Part shown: positions 53,501 to 60,431 of the stretch, one piece after another | How positions within the stretch are numbered: the stretch's first letter is position 1 | Layout: every line of letters begins with the position of its first letter | NCBI GenBank assembly: GCA_036937835.1 | Contig: CM072864.1 | Span: 18,768,001-18,832,000, forward strand | Source of the DNA: Pampus argenteus | Taxonomy: Eukaryota > Chordata > Actinopteri > Scombriformes > Stromateidae | Reading direction: 5' to 3' | DNA length: 64,000 nucleotides | Position numbers and translations under genes: made by a program | Notes under the pieces: generated by a model | Told to the model about the DNA's origin: nothing | The model's input: only the letters and a program-made list of their open reading frames with translations | Database searches by the model: none

Positions 53501-54939
53501 CGGGGAATAGCCGAGGCAGCTTTTCACCTGCTAAGGCTCCCTGGATGATGCTGAGTGTTACCTCGCTAATTAGAATACAATAATCACAATTGCATTAGTC
53601 TCATAGAGATTCAGGGTGCTTTTGGTGCCTCAGACAAAAGAAAAGCAACATTTGTCTCTTATAATTAATGAGTCAGCTTGTGGGCAGGGTATTAATATCA
53701 GTAATATGAATTCATACATGGTTAAGTTGTTATGTCGATTTACAACTGATTAATTTATTATTTTTGCTTTGCCAATAGCTGGTCACCAGCATCTTAATGA
53801 CCATCATTTAAAAATTGCTATCAAGTAGCTGCAATATTCACAGTTGCTTATGGTAATATTTTATTAAGGAAAAAATCTGTCTTAAACCTAAATCCCAGGT
53901 TTGTTTAAAGTAAAAAAAAGCATCACATCACTACTAATTGAGACCCTGTAGATATGTAACAATTCTAGTGAGGGTTATGGACAATTTCAACTTTCATTTT
54001 CAAATCCAAACTCGCCTGAAAAGCAGCAAGTAGGCAGCCAGGAATGAAGAATCCAGTGTTGTCCTTAGTATCACAAACCAGTTGGGTTAGTTAATATGAA
54101 TGAGCTTTCTGCAGTGCACTGACATCTTGTTACATGACTCCCAGCGATTGAAGTCACATTTAAAGTGGTGTACCATTACATCTGGGTGATATTACCACAT
54201 ATAAATACAGATATTTTCTTATATTGAAGAAATATCATGATAGTGGCAGATGTTGCAAACCTGTAAATATGTAAAATGTCTGCAGCTAAATCACTGTCTG
54301 TCTACACAGTTGTTAAAGATGGCAAAGACATCCTCCATCCACTACATCCGAGTTTTAGAGTTTACCTTCTGGTTGTCTTATTAGAGTCTGATTAGCAATA
54401 CCTAAAAAAAGTCTTCCTTCCCCTCTGCCATGAGGAAAAGGTGACTTGAGCACATAAACCTACTCAGGGTAATAAAACTGTTTTGAAGTTGATGTCTTTT
54501 GTATATATGGGGACAAATAAAGTGATTGAATGAATGATCGATTGATGTTCAAAACAACAATAAACTGTGCATGGTGCACCCTAACAGAGAAACATTATAA
54601 TGCTTGCAGCTCTGCCTACCAGCTTAGAGTCACTATGAGTTTAAAAATGATGAAGCTATAACAGATAAACATGGAAGAGCAACTTAGATGAAGTGACTCT
54701 CCACAAACAACACCTCCCTTCTCTCCCCGTGTCTCTTAATGTAGACGTACGAGGACCAGCACAGCAGCGAGGAGGAGGAGGAAGAGGAGGAGGAGAGCGA
54801 GGATGGAGAGGAGGAAGATGACATCACAAGCGCTGAGTCAGAGAGTAGCGAAGACGAGGAGGGTGGCGAGCAGGAGGACCAGCAAGGGACCAGCAGACAG
54901 CAGCAGCTGGAGTGGGACGACTCCACCCTCACCTACTAG
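26437..54939 (+). CDS. clstn1: clstn1 (calsyntenin-1), complete coding region, 19 exons, 981 aa
   Basis: Type I membrane protein of postsynaptic and vesicle membranes; the family links cargo vesicles to kinesin-1 through kinesin light chain and is shed by alpha-secretase. Joined exons give 981 residues, equal to the long human isoform as I remember it. Order: signal peptide (about 1-26, hydrophobic AVGLVLGLLCAVEA); two cadherin repeats (about 35-260) with calcium-type motifs such as VNDINEYSPVF and VDADC; LNS/LamG-type domain (about 330-560) with N-glycosylation sequons NWT (343) and NGT (363); a calsyntenin-specific extracellular region; transmembrane helix (about 859-881); cytoplasmic tail with MDWDDSAL (902-909), a run of nine Glu, and terminal LEWDDSTLTY. 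The two WDDS motifs are the known kinesin-light-chain sites. All introns are GT-AG. Exons 3 and 11 are small and phase-symmetric, hence skippable in frame. Confidence 0.97.
26555..26573. repeat. 19-bp palindrome just after clstn1 exon 1
   Basis: GTCTGTCTG-A-CAGACAGAC, 37 bases into intron 1. Confidence 0.85.
32368..32404. repeat. G-run followed by C-run tract
   Basis: Six G at 32368-32373, then C runs of 9, 5 and 5 (32384-32404) separated by single A. The minus strand could form a G-quadruplex; the G6 and C9 runs could also pair. Confidence 0.7.
32829..33078 (+). mobile_element. hAT-like fish MITE remnant, copy 2
   Basis: Begins TAGGGCTCCAACTAACTAAC and contains tataaaatgtcagaaaatgg and cttactgtcatggaaga, then near the end tgattagttttaac. 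This is the same family as the copy at 5367, in the same orientation; the terminal inverted repeat at the right is eroded. Confidence 0.6.
35297..35410 (+). mobile_element. tRNA-derived SINE, degraded
   Basis: The block 'cccagtttaagtctggctg' resembles a decayed tRNA B box and is followed by 'ttgttgcatgttattcccc' and 'atttctctcattttctgtc', the characteristic tail of a SINE family common in percomorph fish. The upstream A-box-like part (gtgtggtttatggtgctg) is weak. Boundaries are approximate. Confidence 0.5.
36320..36381 (-). mobile_element. terminal fragment of a hAT-like MITE
   Basis: 'gcgatattgcgattt' and 'attgttcagccctaa' match the end of a teleost MITE whose reverse complement begins TAGGGCTGAACAAT. 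Only the end survives. Confidence 0.45.
38805..38927 (+). CDS. clstn1: clstn1 exon 2
   Basis: Encodes residues 28-68, start of cadherin repeat 1 (KPWIETTYHGIVTEND ... LDPPLIALDKDAPLRYA). Acceptor ttctcacag, strong donor cag|gtgaga, phase 1. Confidence 0.95.
38928..40986 (+). other. clstn1: clstn1 intron 2
   Basis: 2.06-kb intron ending cttccttgtag. I see no repeat or coding content beyond short chance ORFs. Confidence 0.85.
40987..41016 (+). CDS. clstn1: clstn1 exon 3 (30-nt microexon, candidate cassette)
   Basis: Encodes (E)SFEVTLTEE(G), matching the human segment ESFEVTVTKEG. At 30 nt with phase 1 on both sides it can be skipped without a frameshift, joining Ala67 and a Gly straight to EICGF. 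The donor aag|gtgatc is weak, and an RBFOX-type TGCATG lies 204 bases downstream (41220-41225). As I recall, human CLSTN1 isoforms also differ by this segment. Confidence 0.9.
41017..42560 (+). other. clstn1: clstn1 intron 3
   Basis: 1.54-kb intron with TGCATG motifs at 41220-41225 and 42244-42249 and a 21-base T run at 42430-42450 before the acceptor. Confidence 0.85.
42561..42756 (+). CDS. clstn1: clstn1 exon 4 (cadherin repeat 1)
   Basis: Encodes about residues 79-144: EICGFRIHGQNVPFEAVVLD, STGEGVIRTKDKLDCELQKE, FTIQAYDCGEGPDG. Acceptor gttcag; donor caa|gtgagt, phase 2. Confidence 0.96.
42757..43066 (+). other. clstn1: clstn1 intron 4
   Basis: 310-bp GT-AG intron (gtgagt ... cgccag); nothing else seen in it. 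Confidence 0.85.
43067..43275 (+). CDS. clstn1: clstn1 exon 5 (cadherin linker and repeat 2)
   Basis: Encodes about residues 144-213, including the calcium-linker type VNDINEYSPVF and VEAVDADCS. Donor gatg|gtgagg, phase 1. Confidence 0.96.
43276..44312 (+). other. clstn1: clstn1 intron 5
   Basis: 1.04-kb intron; its second half is largely a degraded MITE (about 43797-44196). Ends cttctctcag. Confidence 0.85.
43797..44196 (-). mobile_element. degraded hAT-like MITE in clstn1 intron 5
   Basis: The right end reads 'aattgttcagccctac', whose reverse complement GTAGGGCTGAACAATT is a common teleost MITE start; nearby 'taatcgcaattgtag' and 'attgcaatatac' fit the same family. The left boundary is uncertain. 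Two copies of AGTCAAAATATTATG (43797-43811, 43832-43846) occur at the left side. Confidence 0.5.
44313..44462 (+). CDS. clstn1: clstn1 exon 6 (cadherin repeat 2 end)
   Basis: Encodes about residues 214-263: FIKNTEKLSYGKEH, LTVTAYDCGKNRASEDVLVK, CKPSWQ. Donor caag|gtatca, phase 1. Confidence 0.96.
44683..44868 (+). CDS. clstn1: clstn1 exon 7
   Basis: Encodes about residues 264-325: FNKRIEYEPGTGSLALFPS ... IGKGCDRDTYSEKSLHKLC. Acceptor ctctctcag; donor tgtg|gtaagt, phase 1. Intron 6 before it is 220 bp. Confidence 0.96.
45004..45252 (+). CDS. clstn1: clstn1 exon 8 (LNS/LamG start)
   Basis: Encodes about residues 326-408, including NWT and FNGT sequons, GLPTDNGHDSDQVFEF and FTISVWMRHGPG. Acceptor gtgttcag; donor acgg|gtaaga, phase 1. 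The exon is the longest of the gene at 249 nt. Confidence 0.96.
45253..46418 (+). other. clstn1: clstn1 intron 8
   Basis: 1.17-kb AT-rich intron ending ccttacag. I recognise no repeat family or exon in it; the 124-codon ORF at 45920-46294 has no recognisable domain. Confidence 0.8.
46419..46540 (+). CDS. clstn1: clstn1 exon 9 (LNS domain)
   Basis: Encodes about residues 409-449: MNRHHYSLYVHNCKLILLLR ... AEFHWKLDQ. Donor cag|gtcagt, phase 0. Confidence 0.96.
46679..46841 (+). CDS. clstn1: clstn1 exon 10 (LNS domain)
   Basis: Encodes about residues 450-503: ACDKEWHHYVLNVEFPTVSL, EDYPLHASKIETQLTIGAC, WQ. Acceptor cctcacag; donor caag|gtacaa, phase 1. Confidence 0.96.
46842..47222 (+). other. 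clstn1: clstn1 intron 10
   Basis: 381-bp intron ending in a pyrimidine-rich tract ttgtttctgtcctttacag. Confidence 0.85.
47223..47273 (+). CDS. clstn1: clstn1 exon 11 (51-nt exon, candidate cassette)
   Basis: Encodes (E)ISGHDNDTETVSEPTS, corresponding to the human EFSGVENDNETEPVTVASA segment in the LNS domain. Flanks are phase 1 on both sides, so skipping joins Gln503 to GGNARMAQFF in frame. The donor tcag|gttgct is poor, consistent with regulated use. TGCATG motifs are distant (48068 and 48155). Confidence 0.82.
47274..48291 (+). other. clstn1: clstn1 intron 11
   Basis: 1.02-kb intron ending cttctacccag; includes an A run at 47902-47917 and two TGCATG words. No other feature seen. Confidence 0.8.
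48292..48449 (+). CDS. clstn1: clstn1 exon 12 (LNS domain end)
   Basis: Encodes about residues 521-573: MAQFFRGNLAGLMIRSGKLE, KKVIDCLYTCKEGLDVQLPE. Donor aag|gtgagg, phase 0. Confidence 0.96.
48680..48828 (+). CDS. clstn1: clstn1 exon 13
   Basis: Encodes about residues 574-622: SLTVEGDDIDAFDKVMQHIS, YLNSRQFPTPGIRHLRIST. Acceptor tttctcttag; donor tcaa|gtaagt, phase 2. Confidence 0.95.
48829..50234 (+). other. clstn1: clstn1 intron 13
   Basis: 1.41-kb AT-rich intron ending cttaacccag. No repeat or coding content recognised. Confidence 0.8.
50235..50479 (+). CDS. clstn1: clstn1 exon 14
   Basis: Encodes about residues 623-704: CFNEESCVTVPDAEGYVMVL, QPEEPKISLSGIDHFARSA, LFPELRIVSTITREVEAD, and an acidic stretch. 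Donor acag|gtaaga, phase 1. Confidence 0.96.
50480..51422 (+). other. clstn1: clstn1 intron 14
   Basis: 943-bp intron with a purine-rich block (about 50817-50853, gag/agg rich); ends ttgttcattcag. Confidence 0.8.
51423..51593 (+). CDS. clstn1: clstn1 exon 15
   Basis: Encodes about residues 705-761: QETVVSEEIMHNLDTCEVTV, LEVDMSQLQQRGLEMSSSN. Donor acag|gtacag, phase 1. Confidence 0.96.
51594..51904 (+). other. clstn1: clstn1 intron 15
   Basis: 311-bp AT-rich intron ending tatgttccag; nothing further seen. Confidence 0.8.
51905..52050 (+). CDS. clstn1: clstn1 exon 16
   Basis: Encodes about residues 762-810: VNTMANYEQVLHLIHYKNWH, FKLVCSELNGRYISNDFKVE. Donor gag|gtatga, phase 0. Confidence 0.96.
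52169..52304 (+). CDS. clstn1: clstn1 exon 17 (juxtamembrane stalk)
   Basis: Encodes about residues 811-855: VNVIHTASPMEHANNAMVQP ... SVDLSGHNLVNAH. In mammals the alpha-secretase cut falls in this stalk near the HAN..MAAQ stretch; the fish sequence (HANNAMVQ) differs there. Donor tcag|gtactg, phase 1. Confidence 0.95.
52305..53244 (+). other. clstn1: clstn1 intron 17
   Basis: 940-bp intron containing a (GTT)n repeat at 52718-52742; ends ctcctatgcag. Confidence 0.8.
52718..52742. repeat. (GTT)8 microsatellite
   Basis: Uninterrupted GTT units in clstn1 intron 17. Confidence 0.9.
53245..53429 (+). CDS. clstn1: clstn1 exon 18 (transmembrane helix, first kinesin-binding motif)
   Basis: Encodes about residues 856-917: hydrophobic helix ATIVIVVCVSFLVFMIILGV, basic stop-transfer FRIRAAHQR, then ENEMDWDDSALTITVNPME with the first WDDS motif. 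Donor gag|gtaaag, phase 0. Reading through the donor would add 15 codons and a TAG at 53475-53477. Confidence 0.96.
53430..54744 (+). other. clstn1: clstn1 intron 18
   Basis: 1.32-kb intron ending tcttaatgtag. An AATAAA at about 54517 and an in-frame stop close to the donor would permit a short alternative 3' end; no other features. Confidence 0.75.
54745..54939 (+). CDS. clstn1: clstn1 exon 19 (acidic tail, second kinesin-binding motif, stop)
   Basis: Encodes residues 918-981: TYEDQHSS, nine consecutive Glu, EDGEEEDDITSAESESSEDE, and terminal QLEWDDSTLTY, the second kinesin-light-chain motif, then TAG at 54937-54939. The GAG-repeat coding makes a spurious poly-Ser ORF on the opposite strand. 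Confidence 0.97.
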   Translation, partial: TYEDQHSSEEEEEEEEESEDGEEEDDITSAESESSEDEEGGEQEDQQGTSRQQQLEWDDSTLTY

Positions 54940-55532
54940 AACACACACGTGCAACATTCAACACAAGCTCCTTACACACACACACATCACTAATTTGCAC
55001 ACACTCAGATCCTCATACTCACTGCTCCACACACACAAACACACACACACATTCTCCCCTGGTTTCATGTCCAAGGAGCCGTGATGTAAAAAAGAAAAAA
55101 AGAAAAAAAAATCCCTTCAGCGTATATATGGTCAAGATTTTCCTGTTGTTATCTTAGTGGTGGTACTCAGTGTAGTGTAGTCATCACCGGATTGCTGATT
55201 TTTACTGTTTATTTTTTTATTTATTATATTCTAATTCCCAGGAAAACTTGGCCTACATTTTGTTTTGAACTGCGTGAGGAAGCCAACCCTGCACTTTGTT
55301 TTCTCTCAGATGTAAGGCTTTCAAAATGGAGAATATTTTTTTTCCTCCTAATTTTATTCTTTGCTTTTAGATTCGTTTGCCGCTCAAATCACGTATCGCT
55401 TTGACTTGAGTTCCTTGACTTGTAGTCCACAGTGAAATGAAATATGCTTTTAACAAGTAGACCGCATTTTCAGTTTTGTTTGTTTTTTTTTCTTTTAGTG
55501 CATGAGGATATTTGAGAAGTCATGTGTAGAGA

Positions 55533-55538
55533 AATAAA
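55533..55538 (+). promoter_or_regulatory. clstn1: proximal clstn1 polyadenylation signal (AATAAA)
   Basis: Canonical AATAAA (in gagaaataaattgc) about 600 bases after the stop codon. Confidence 0.45.
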
Positions 55539-58046
55539 TTGCTTTTTAAAAATTTTGTAAATATAAAGAAACCATGTAATTAGTTGATGTGTTAGTGAAG
55601 GCCTACTCAACGGGGTCCAATATCTAAAATGACGCAGTACGTAATGTAGATTATTTGTGTCACAGAGGCTGTAGCATGTCGCTAAATTTCCGTAAAAGCT
55701 GTTCCACCATGCTTGTACAATAATGTCTGCTTCATGATGAGAAACCCAGGACTGTTGAGCAGAGGTTTCCATGACAAAGTGGTGTCCATTTTGTCTTCTT
55801 TTTTTTGCAAAAAAAAAAAAAAAAAAGATTTCTTTTGCTTTCTCGTAGGCAGGACTGGATGATGGTCTCAGCTTCATACATGCTTTGCTTGCACAGGTGG
55901 CAATGCTCTACTCCAAGCGTCAGTGTATTTCATTCCCAGTAGATCTCACTGTTGTACAGAAGGGATTTTCTTTTTGTTCAGAGTTATCACGCTCAGAGAA
56001 AAGCTAATGTACAAATCAACATTTTGTGTGGAACGGTACAAACAGCAGGCCGGGTTCTGTAGTGCTGTCGGATCTTGAAATATGGGTCTTTCTGCCAGTG
56101 CATTTGGAGTTGAGATTTTCTCAGCAGCTTTAAAAAGCCTTTCGTCCGTATCACAGTCATGCTGTGCTGACAGAAGTGGGAACGGGAAAGAAAACCTTCA
56201 AACCACTGAAGGAGCAGATTTATGACAGACTAGCTTTAGTGGGACCTTGGTGAACAGTGAAGTTGCTGGCTTTGTTTTTTGGGGAGAAAAACGAAATCAA
56301 AGTACTCTTCAGGATTGCTCCGTTGCAAGTTTATTTTCCATGGCACAGCTATTTAAGCTTGGAATAATAATACATATATTAGGTGCAATTTTAAATTGGT
56401 TTCCTATTGAAAAATAAGCACTGTCTTTATTGTAGTTCAAGGAATTACAACTGAGGGCATGACTGCAAAGTTTACAATAAGAAAACAATTCAAAAATGAA
56501 TCTTCCTCTTGTCTGAATCTTAAAATGAAATATTTTTTTGCAGTAGACCACTAGATTTTATTGTACATCGAACTGTACTGTAGAGTTGTTCAAAGATATT
56601 TGTTTACATTTGGTAAACTTTCTTTCTGGTATTAGTATCAAGCTTTTGTGTTGTGTGTGTATATATTTCACAAAACCAGATACAAATGTACCATCACACC
56701 TAACTATGTAGTGTTTGTCTCATGTTTTTGGGTACCAAGTAAAATGTAAACATTTCTCAAACCTGCATTAAGACCAGGGCATTGCAGTGAGTAGAATGTG
56801 GCGTTATCGGGATTAGAAATGCAGGTTGCGACTCTGACATTTTGCATACAAATCTGTTTTCAGATGCCAAAATTGGATTTGAAGAGAAAACGCATACAAG
56901 GCTCTTTTTGGAGACAGTTTCCAGGCTACTTTTGAGCATACAGTTAAGTTGAGTCGCACAGTTGTTTCTTCGGTTAATTTATCATTTTTAGCGGTCTGTG
57001 GTGGAAATGTTGTGAACAGTCTCCCCTCCATGATGACTTGGACTCAAAAGGAGGCCAGGTCTGAGCCAGTTGAGATGGGAGTGCCTTTTGCTGATCATAG
57101 CGCAATAAGATCTAACAAAACACTCATCCATGCTCTTTTATTTGTGGCAATTTTGTTTTGTTTTGTTTTTGTTTCTTTTGTAACTGTAAACTGCTAGATT
57201 TCTCACAGAGCTGGGGATTACCTTTTCCTTCAGTCTGTTGTAACAATAGTCCACCGCTAGTTTTATTAAAAGTGAAAACAGTTTTACATAGATGTCATGT
57301 GTCCATGTTGGTGTGTAGTAGATCCATATTGTATCTTCTATAGATATTGTACTAAATCATATTGACGGAATCCACCTTTACCAAGATGTACAGTTTGGCC
57401 TATTTGTGTATAGTGGCAGGTAATTTTGAACGGTGTCCTATTGCCGGAGTTGATGAGAAATGAATTTGAGGGCAGCATGAAATTCACAAGCCTGTCGACT
57501 CTCACAGAATTCACAGTTTCATTATGTCCAACACTTAATTGTCCACAGTTCATCTACAAAAGTACAATACCAAGTGTCACTGATACGTGCACTCTGACTC
57601 CTCTGTGATGCCGCCATCTCAAGTTAACCGGGTTTTATGCTTTCTGATCAGCCCCTGAACTAATGTGTGAGTTGGTTGAATTGAATGTCACTGCCTAACA
57701 AACTGAAACGCAGCCATACTGTAATAACACTAAGATGTGAGGGGAATTTACTTTGCATGAACCACAAGTTTGTGTACGTTCCACGTGGAGTTGTGAGACT
57801 GGAGTGAGGAAGGAGACGTGACACACTACTGATTCTCAGATCGTCTGTTTTCACACGTCCACGACACTCCAGATATATATATATTTTTTTGTTTTTCTTT
57901 TTTTCTTTTAAAAATTTGCTCAAAAATGGAAGGTGCTGATGTTTTTGGAATGGGTGGATGCTTCCTTTGTGCTTGTTGGAGCTGCCCTCACTTTTCTACC
58001 AATTGAAAGGCAAATTGTAGTGAAGGTGATGCTTGCTCGTAAACAA

Positions 58047-58052
58047 AATAAA
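58047..58052 (+). promoter_or_regulatory. clstn1: distal clstn1 polyadenylation signal (AATAAA)
   Basis: Canonical AATAAA, followed within 30-50 bases by gtgctgtctattgttttcc, a G/T-rich downstream element. Confidence 0.65.
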
Positions 58053-58070
58053 GGATAATGAGATGGGGTA

Positions 58071-58399
58071 TAAGTGCTGTCTATTGTTTTCCTTTAACCA
58101 TCACTCATACTTATAAGTGTATTACCAGTGTAGACATGGTACTGATGTGTAGTATGAGTACATGCCCTGGATACTGTGGGTATTGTCACTTAATGTTGAG
58201 CATTACTGTCCTCTGGTGGTGAAAATAAAAATTACATAAATCCCAAAAACAGAACACAATTCATGACAATTTATGATTTACTTTACATTAAAAACAGATA
58301 CAAAGCTACATACGTATAACTTAAGTTGATGCTGTAAACATTGACAATATAAAATCATTTCAACTAGATTACACGGCCATATTGATGGCTTTACTCTGT
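58071..58399. other. intergenic gap between convergent clstn1 and lzic
   Basis: About 330 bp of AT-rich sequence separate the likely 3' ends. Another plus-strand AATAAA (58224-58229) could extend clstn1 further. No gene seen. Confidence 0.6.
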
Positions 58400-59097
58400 A
58401 ATTGAACTGTATGTAGTGATTTATTTTCTTCCAGACCTAAAGTGACATAAATACAGTTTCTAAATGGTAGTAATACCTATACATGTTTTAGGAAGCCTCC
58501 TAAATCTATTTTGCATTATTCAATGTTTTCAACCCTTTTGTGACTACCTGTGATTCATGTACTGACTATGTGGATGTGTTCAGACATGTCAGAGCTGACA
58601 CACTGCTACATATTGTCACGGCTTACTGTATGCAATATGCATACAGTATCACTTTGTCATTGATTTAGTCACTTCAAAGCTCTGTTTCATATTATATTTC
58701 TGATATTTTGTCCAAAGTCTTGTAGATAGCACAGTTGAGTTAAAGTACTATTACATCTTGAACACTTGTAGCACTCATACAGGCACTCAACATCTTCAGA
58801 ACAATTACAGCACAAATCACAACATAATTATTTCTCATGAGTACCTGGACTATTCTTCACATTCATGTATGTGTCTTCATATCTAACAAATCACATGCTC
58901 ATACCTATAATACAATATACACTTATCTGAACAAATAAAAGTCACTGAGGGTTATAAAACAATACTGTTAAAAAGTGTTAGCATCTACAGCAACACTTAG
59001 AAGTGCAGATTATTTACAAAGTCAATGATCAATTGGCACATTTTCTTTCTTGGTAATAACCAAGAAATTGACTTAAAATCAACATTTTGTGGAATTA
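58400..59097 (-). other. lzic: lzic 3' UTR (probable extent)
   Basis: Non-coding sequence after the lzic stop down to the only canonical minus-strand AATAAA in the interval (58425-58420). It includes an 11-bp-stem palindrome at 58624-58648 (TACTGTATGCA / TGCATACAGTA). Confidence 0.6.
58420..58425 (-). promoter_or_regulatory. lzic: lzic polyadenylation signal (AATAAA on minus strand)
   Basis: Plus-strand TTTATT, about 670 bases after the lzic stop codon. Confidence 0.5.
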
Positions 59098-59153
59098 CTA
59101 TGCTTTTGTTTTCACGCCAGAGCTAGCTAAAGCCATTATTTTATCTTCAGACC
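59098..59153 (-). CDS. lzic: lzic coding exon 6 and stop
   Basis: Encodes GSEDKIMALASSGVKTKA and TAG. Acceptor tttcttttccag. Slightly shorter and different from the mammalian EVEKTKK ending. Confidence 0.9.
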
Positions 59154-60396
59154 CTGGAAAAGAAAGAAAAAAGGTAAATATGAATATTCACACAGTGATT
59201 TGTGTGATTGAACAATTAAACACTTTCAGTGAAAGCTCGTGTTCATGCTCACCTAAGTTTGCAGTCACTTTTTCAAACTGACTCAGAGTGGCTGTAGCAT
59301 TTTCAGCGAGAAAAGTCTCATCCTCTGTAGTAAGCTGTCAAAACGGGCAGAAGCATAAATAAAGTTTTGTTAATTCAGGGTTTCATCAAACACAAACGTG
59401 TAAAATGTTACAGCTTCTGGTGAGTATTTAGCCTGTTATCGCACCCAACAGCTACATGACTAACACGACTAAAATAAGTCAGTGCAGCTCTAAGAGTTAA
59501 TGTGGACTCAGGCACAAGCCACTGAATCATCCATAAACCCGTGGGGGAAAAAAACAAAACACATCTCTGCTGTGTTACTCACCTTCTCTCCCAGTTTTCT
59601 CAAGGCTGTGAGGATTTCCATTTTCTGCTGCGTGTACATATCCCGCGACAGTTTCCCCACTATAACGTCTCGATCCATCTGTGCAAAATGTCACACACCA
59701 GTTGGACAAGTTTTTAAAGGAAAGCAATGCACAGATAAACACTAAGAACCACAACTATACATTAAATAAAAAATAAAACATCATATTATAGACATTGCAG
59801 TCCAAAGACCTCTGCTAGTCTGGTTCTCAGCTGTCCTGGCTGCTTCTTAGCAAAAAGTCGGATCACCTCTGGGGTTTTGAATGCCTGGCTGATGGCAGCC
59901 TGGATTGCCTGAAGAAGACAAAAGAGATGTCAAGAAAAATTCACAAATAACTGTTTACACTGGATTATTTCAAATAGTTGTTTTTTTCTATAAGTCACAA
60001 CATCCTTAAATCACTGTCATAACACAGCACTTCTTCTGTTGTCCGTACCAGCTGCATTCCACTGAGTTCGTCCACAAGCGTCATGTCTCCCGTCATGATC
60101 TTCTTCAGAGAGTCGTTGAATTCACTCAACTGTTCCAAAGTTTCCTTCTTGGTCTCCTCATATTCTTCTTCATCCAGCTCTTCTCTGGAATAAAGATGGA
60201 TGGATGGATGGATGATAGCCCATACAGTACTTTCTAGCACCATTACTTATCGGTTAGAACATGTTATAGATAAATTGTCCATGTCTATACTGCACCTGCA
60301 TTCCTCCAGATCCTGAAGCTGCTGCATCAGTCTGTCAAGTTGCTCTTCCATATTTTGCCTCAATTTTCCAGTTTCTGATTTCCCGCGGGAAGCCAT
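59098..60396 (-). CDS. lzic: lzic (leucine zipper and ICAT domain protein), complete coding region, 6 exons
   Basis: Joined exons (60396-60296, 60184-60049, 59908-59810, 59678-59583, 59334-59253, 59153-59098) give 189 aa; human LZIC has 190. The N-terminal coiled coil shows heptad-spaced Met16-Leu23-Leu30-Leu37 and is followed by an acidic EELDEEEYEETKKE segment. The C-terminal half (about 126-185) is an ICAT-like domain: MYTQQKMEILTALRKLGEK, LTTEDETFLAEN, LGSEDKIMALAS. Where ICAT has Phe71 and an acidic tail, LZIC has Leu and a basic end (VKTKA), so beta-catenin binding like ICAT's is not expected. The start is in strong context (AGGATGG). Its exact cellular role is poorly defined; links to neuronal survival and cell-cycle control are known from the family. 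All introns are short GT-AG. Confidence 0.96.
59253..59334 (-). CDS. lzic: lzic coding exon 5 (ICAT domain)
   Basis: Encodes residues 145-171: LTTEDETFLAENATATLSQF, EKVTANL. Donor ttag|gtgagc, phase 1, matching the position and phase of the ctnnbip1 exon 2/3 boundary. Confidence 0.93.
59583..59678 (-). CDS. lzic: lzic coding exon 4 (ICAT domain start)
   Basis: Encodes residues 113-144: MDRDVIVGKLSRDMYTQQK, MEILTALRKLGEK. Phase 0 both ends. The 3' boundary (LGEK|LTTED) is at the same place and phase as ctnnbip1 exon 1/2 (MGSN|LTPSE). Confidence 0.95.
59810..59908 (-). CDS. lzic: lzic coding exon 3
   Basis: Encodes residues 80-112: AIQAAISQAFKTPEVIRLFA, KKQPGQLRTRLAE. Phase 0 both ends; donor gag|gtcttt is weak. 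Confidence 0.95.
60049..60184 (-). CDS. lzic: lzic coding exon 2
   Basis: Encodes about residues 34-79: EELDEEEYEETKKETLEQLS, EFNDSLKKIMTGDMTLVDEL, SGMQL. Acceptor tattccag follows a CATC repeat; donor ctg|gtacgg, phase 0. Confidence 0.95.
60195..60214. repeat. (GATG)5 microsatellite
   Basis: Tandem GATG units in lzic intron 1 (coding-exon numbering), 11 bases from the exon 2 acceptor; on the lzic strand the units read CATC. Confidence 0.9.
60296..60396 (-). CDS. lzic: lzic coding exon 1 (start, leucine zipper)
   Basis: Encodes MASRGKSETGKLRQ and EEQLDRLMQQLQDLEEC. The exon probably starts at 60431 after a cccatag-type acceptor, giving 35 bases of 5' UTR. Donor gcag|gtgcag, phase 2. Confidence 0.95.
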
Positions 60397-60431
60397 CCTT
60401 CAAATTATAAACTTCAAATTATATTTCCAAT

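Larger units (their letters stand above)
54940..58070 (+). other. clstn1: clstn1 3' UTR
   Basis: About 3.1 kb from the stop to just after the distal AATAAA at 58047-58052. A proximal AATAAA at 55533-55538 would give a 0.6-kb UTR, so alternative polyadenylation is plausible. TGTAAATA at 55556-55563 matches the Pumilio response element and would be present only in the long form. CA-rich sequence follows the stop and an A run lies at 55809-55826. Confidence 0.7.

Noticed and set aside
54684..54932. Serine-rich ORF opposite clstn1 exon 19
   Set aside because: It is the reverse reading of the GAG/GAA codons for the poly-Glu run; not a gene.
59995..60243. Long minus-strand ORF covering lzic exon 2
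   Set aside because: It extends the real exon into both flanking introns; the exon is bounded by an acceptor at 60185-60186 and a donor at 60047-60048.
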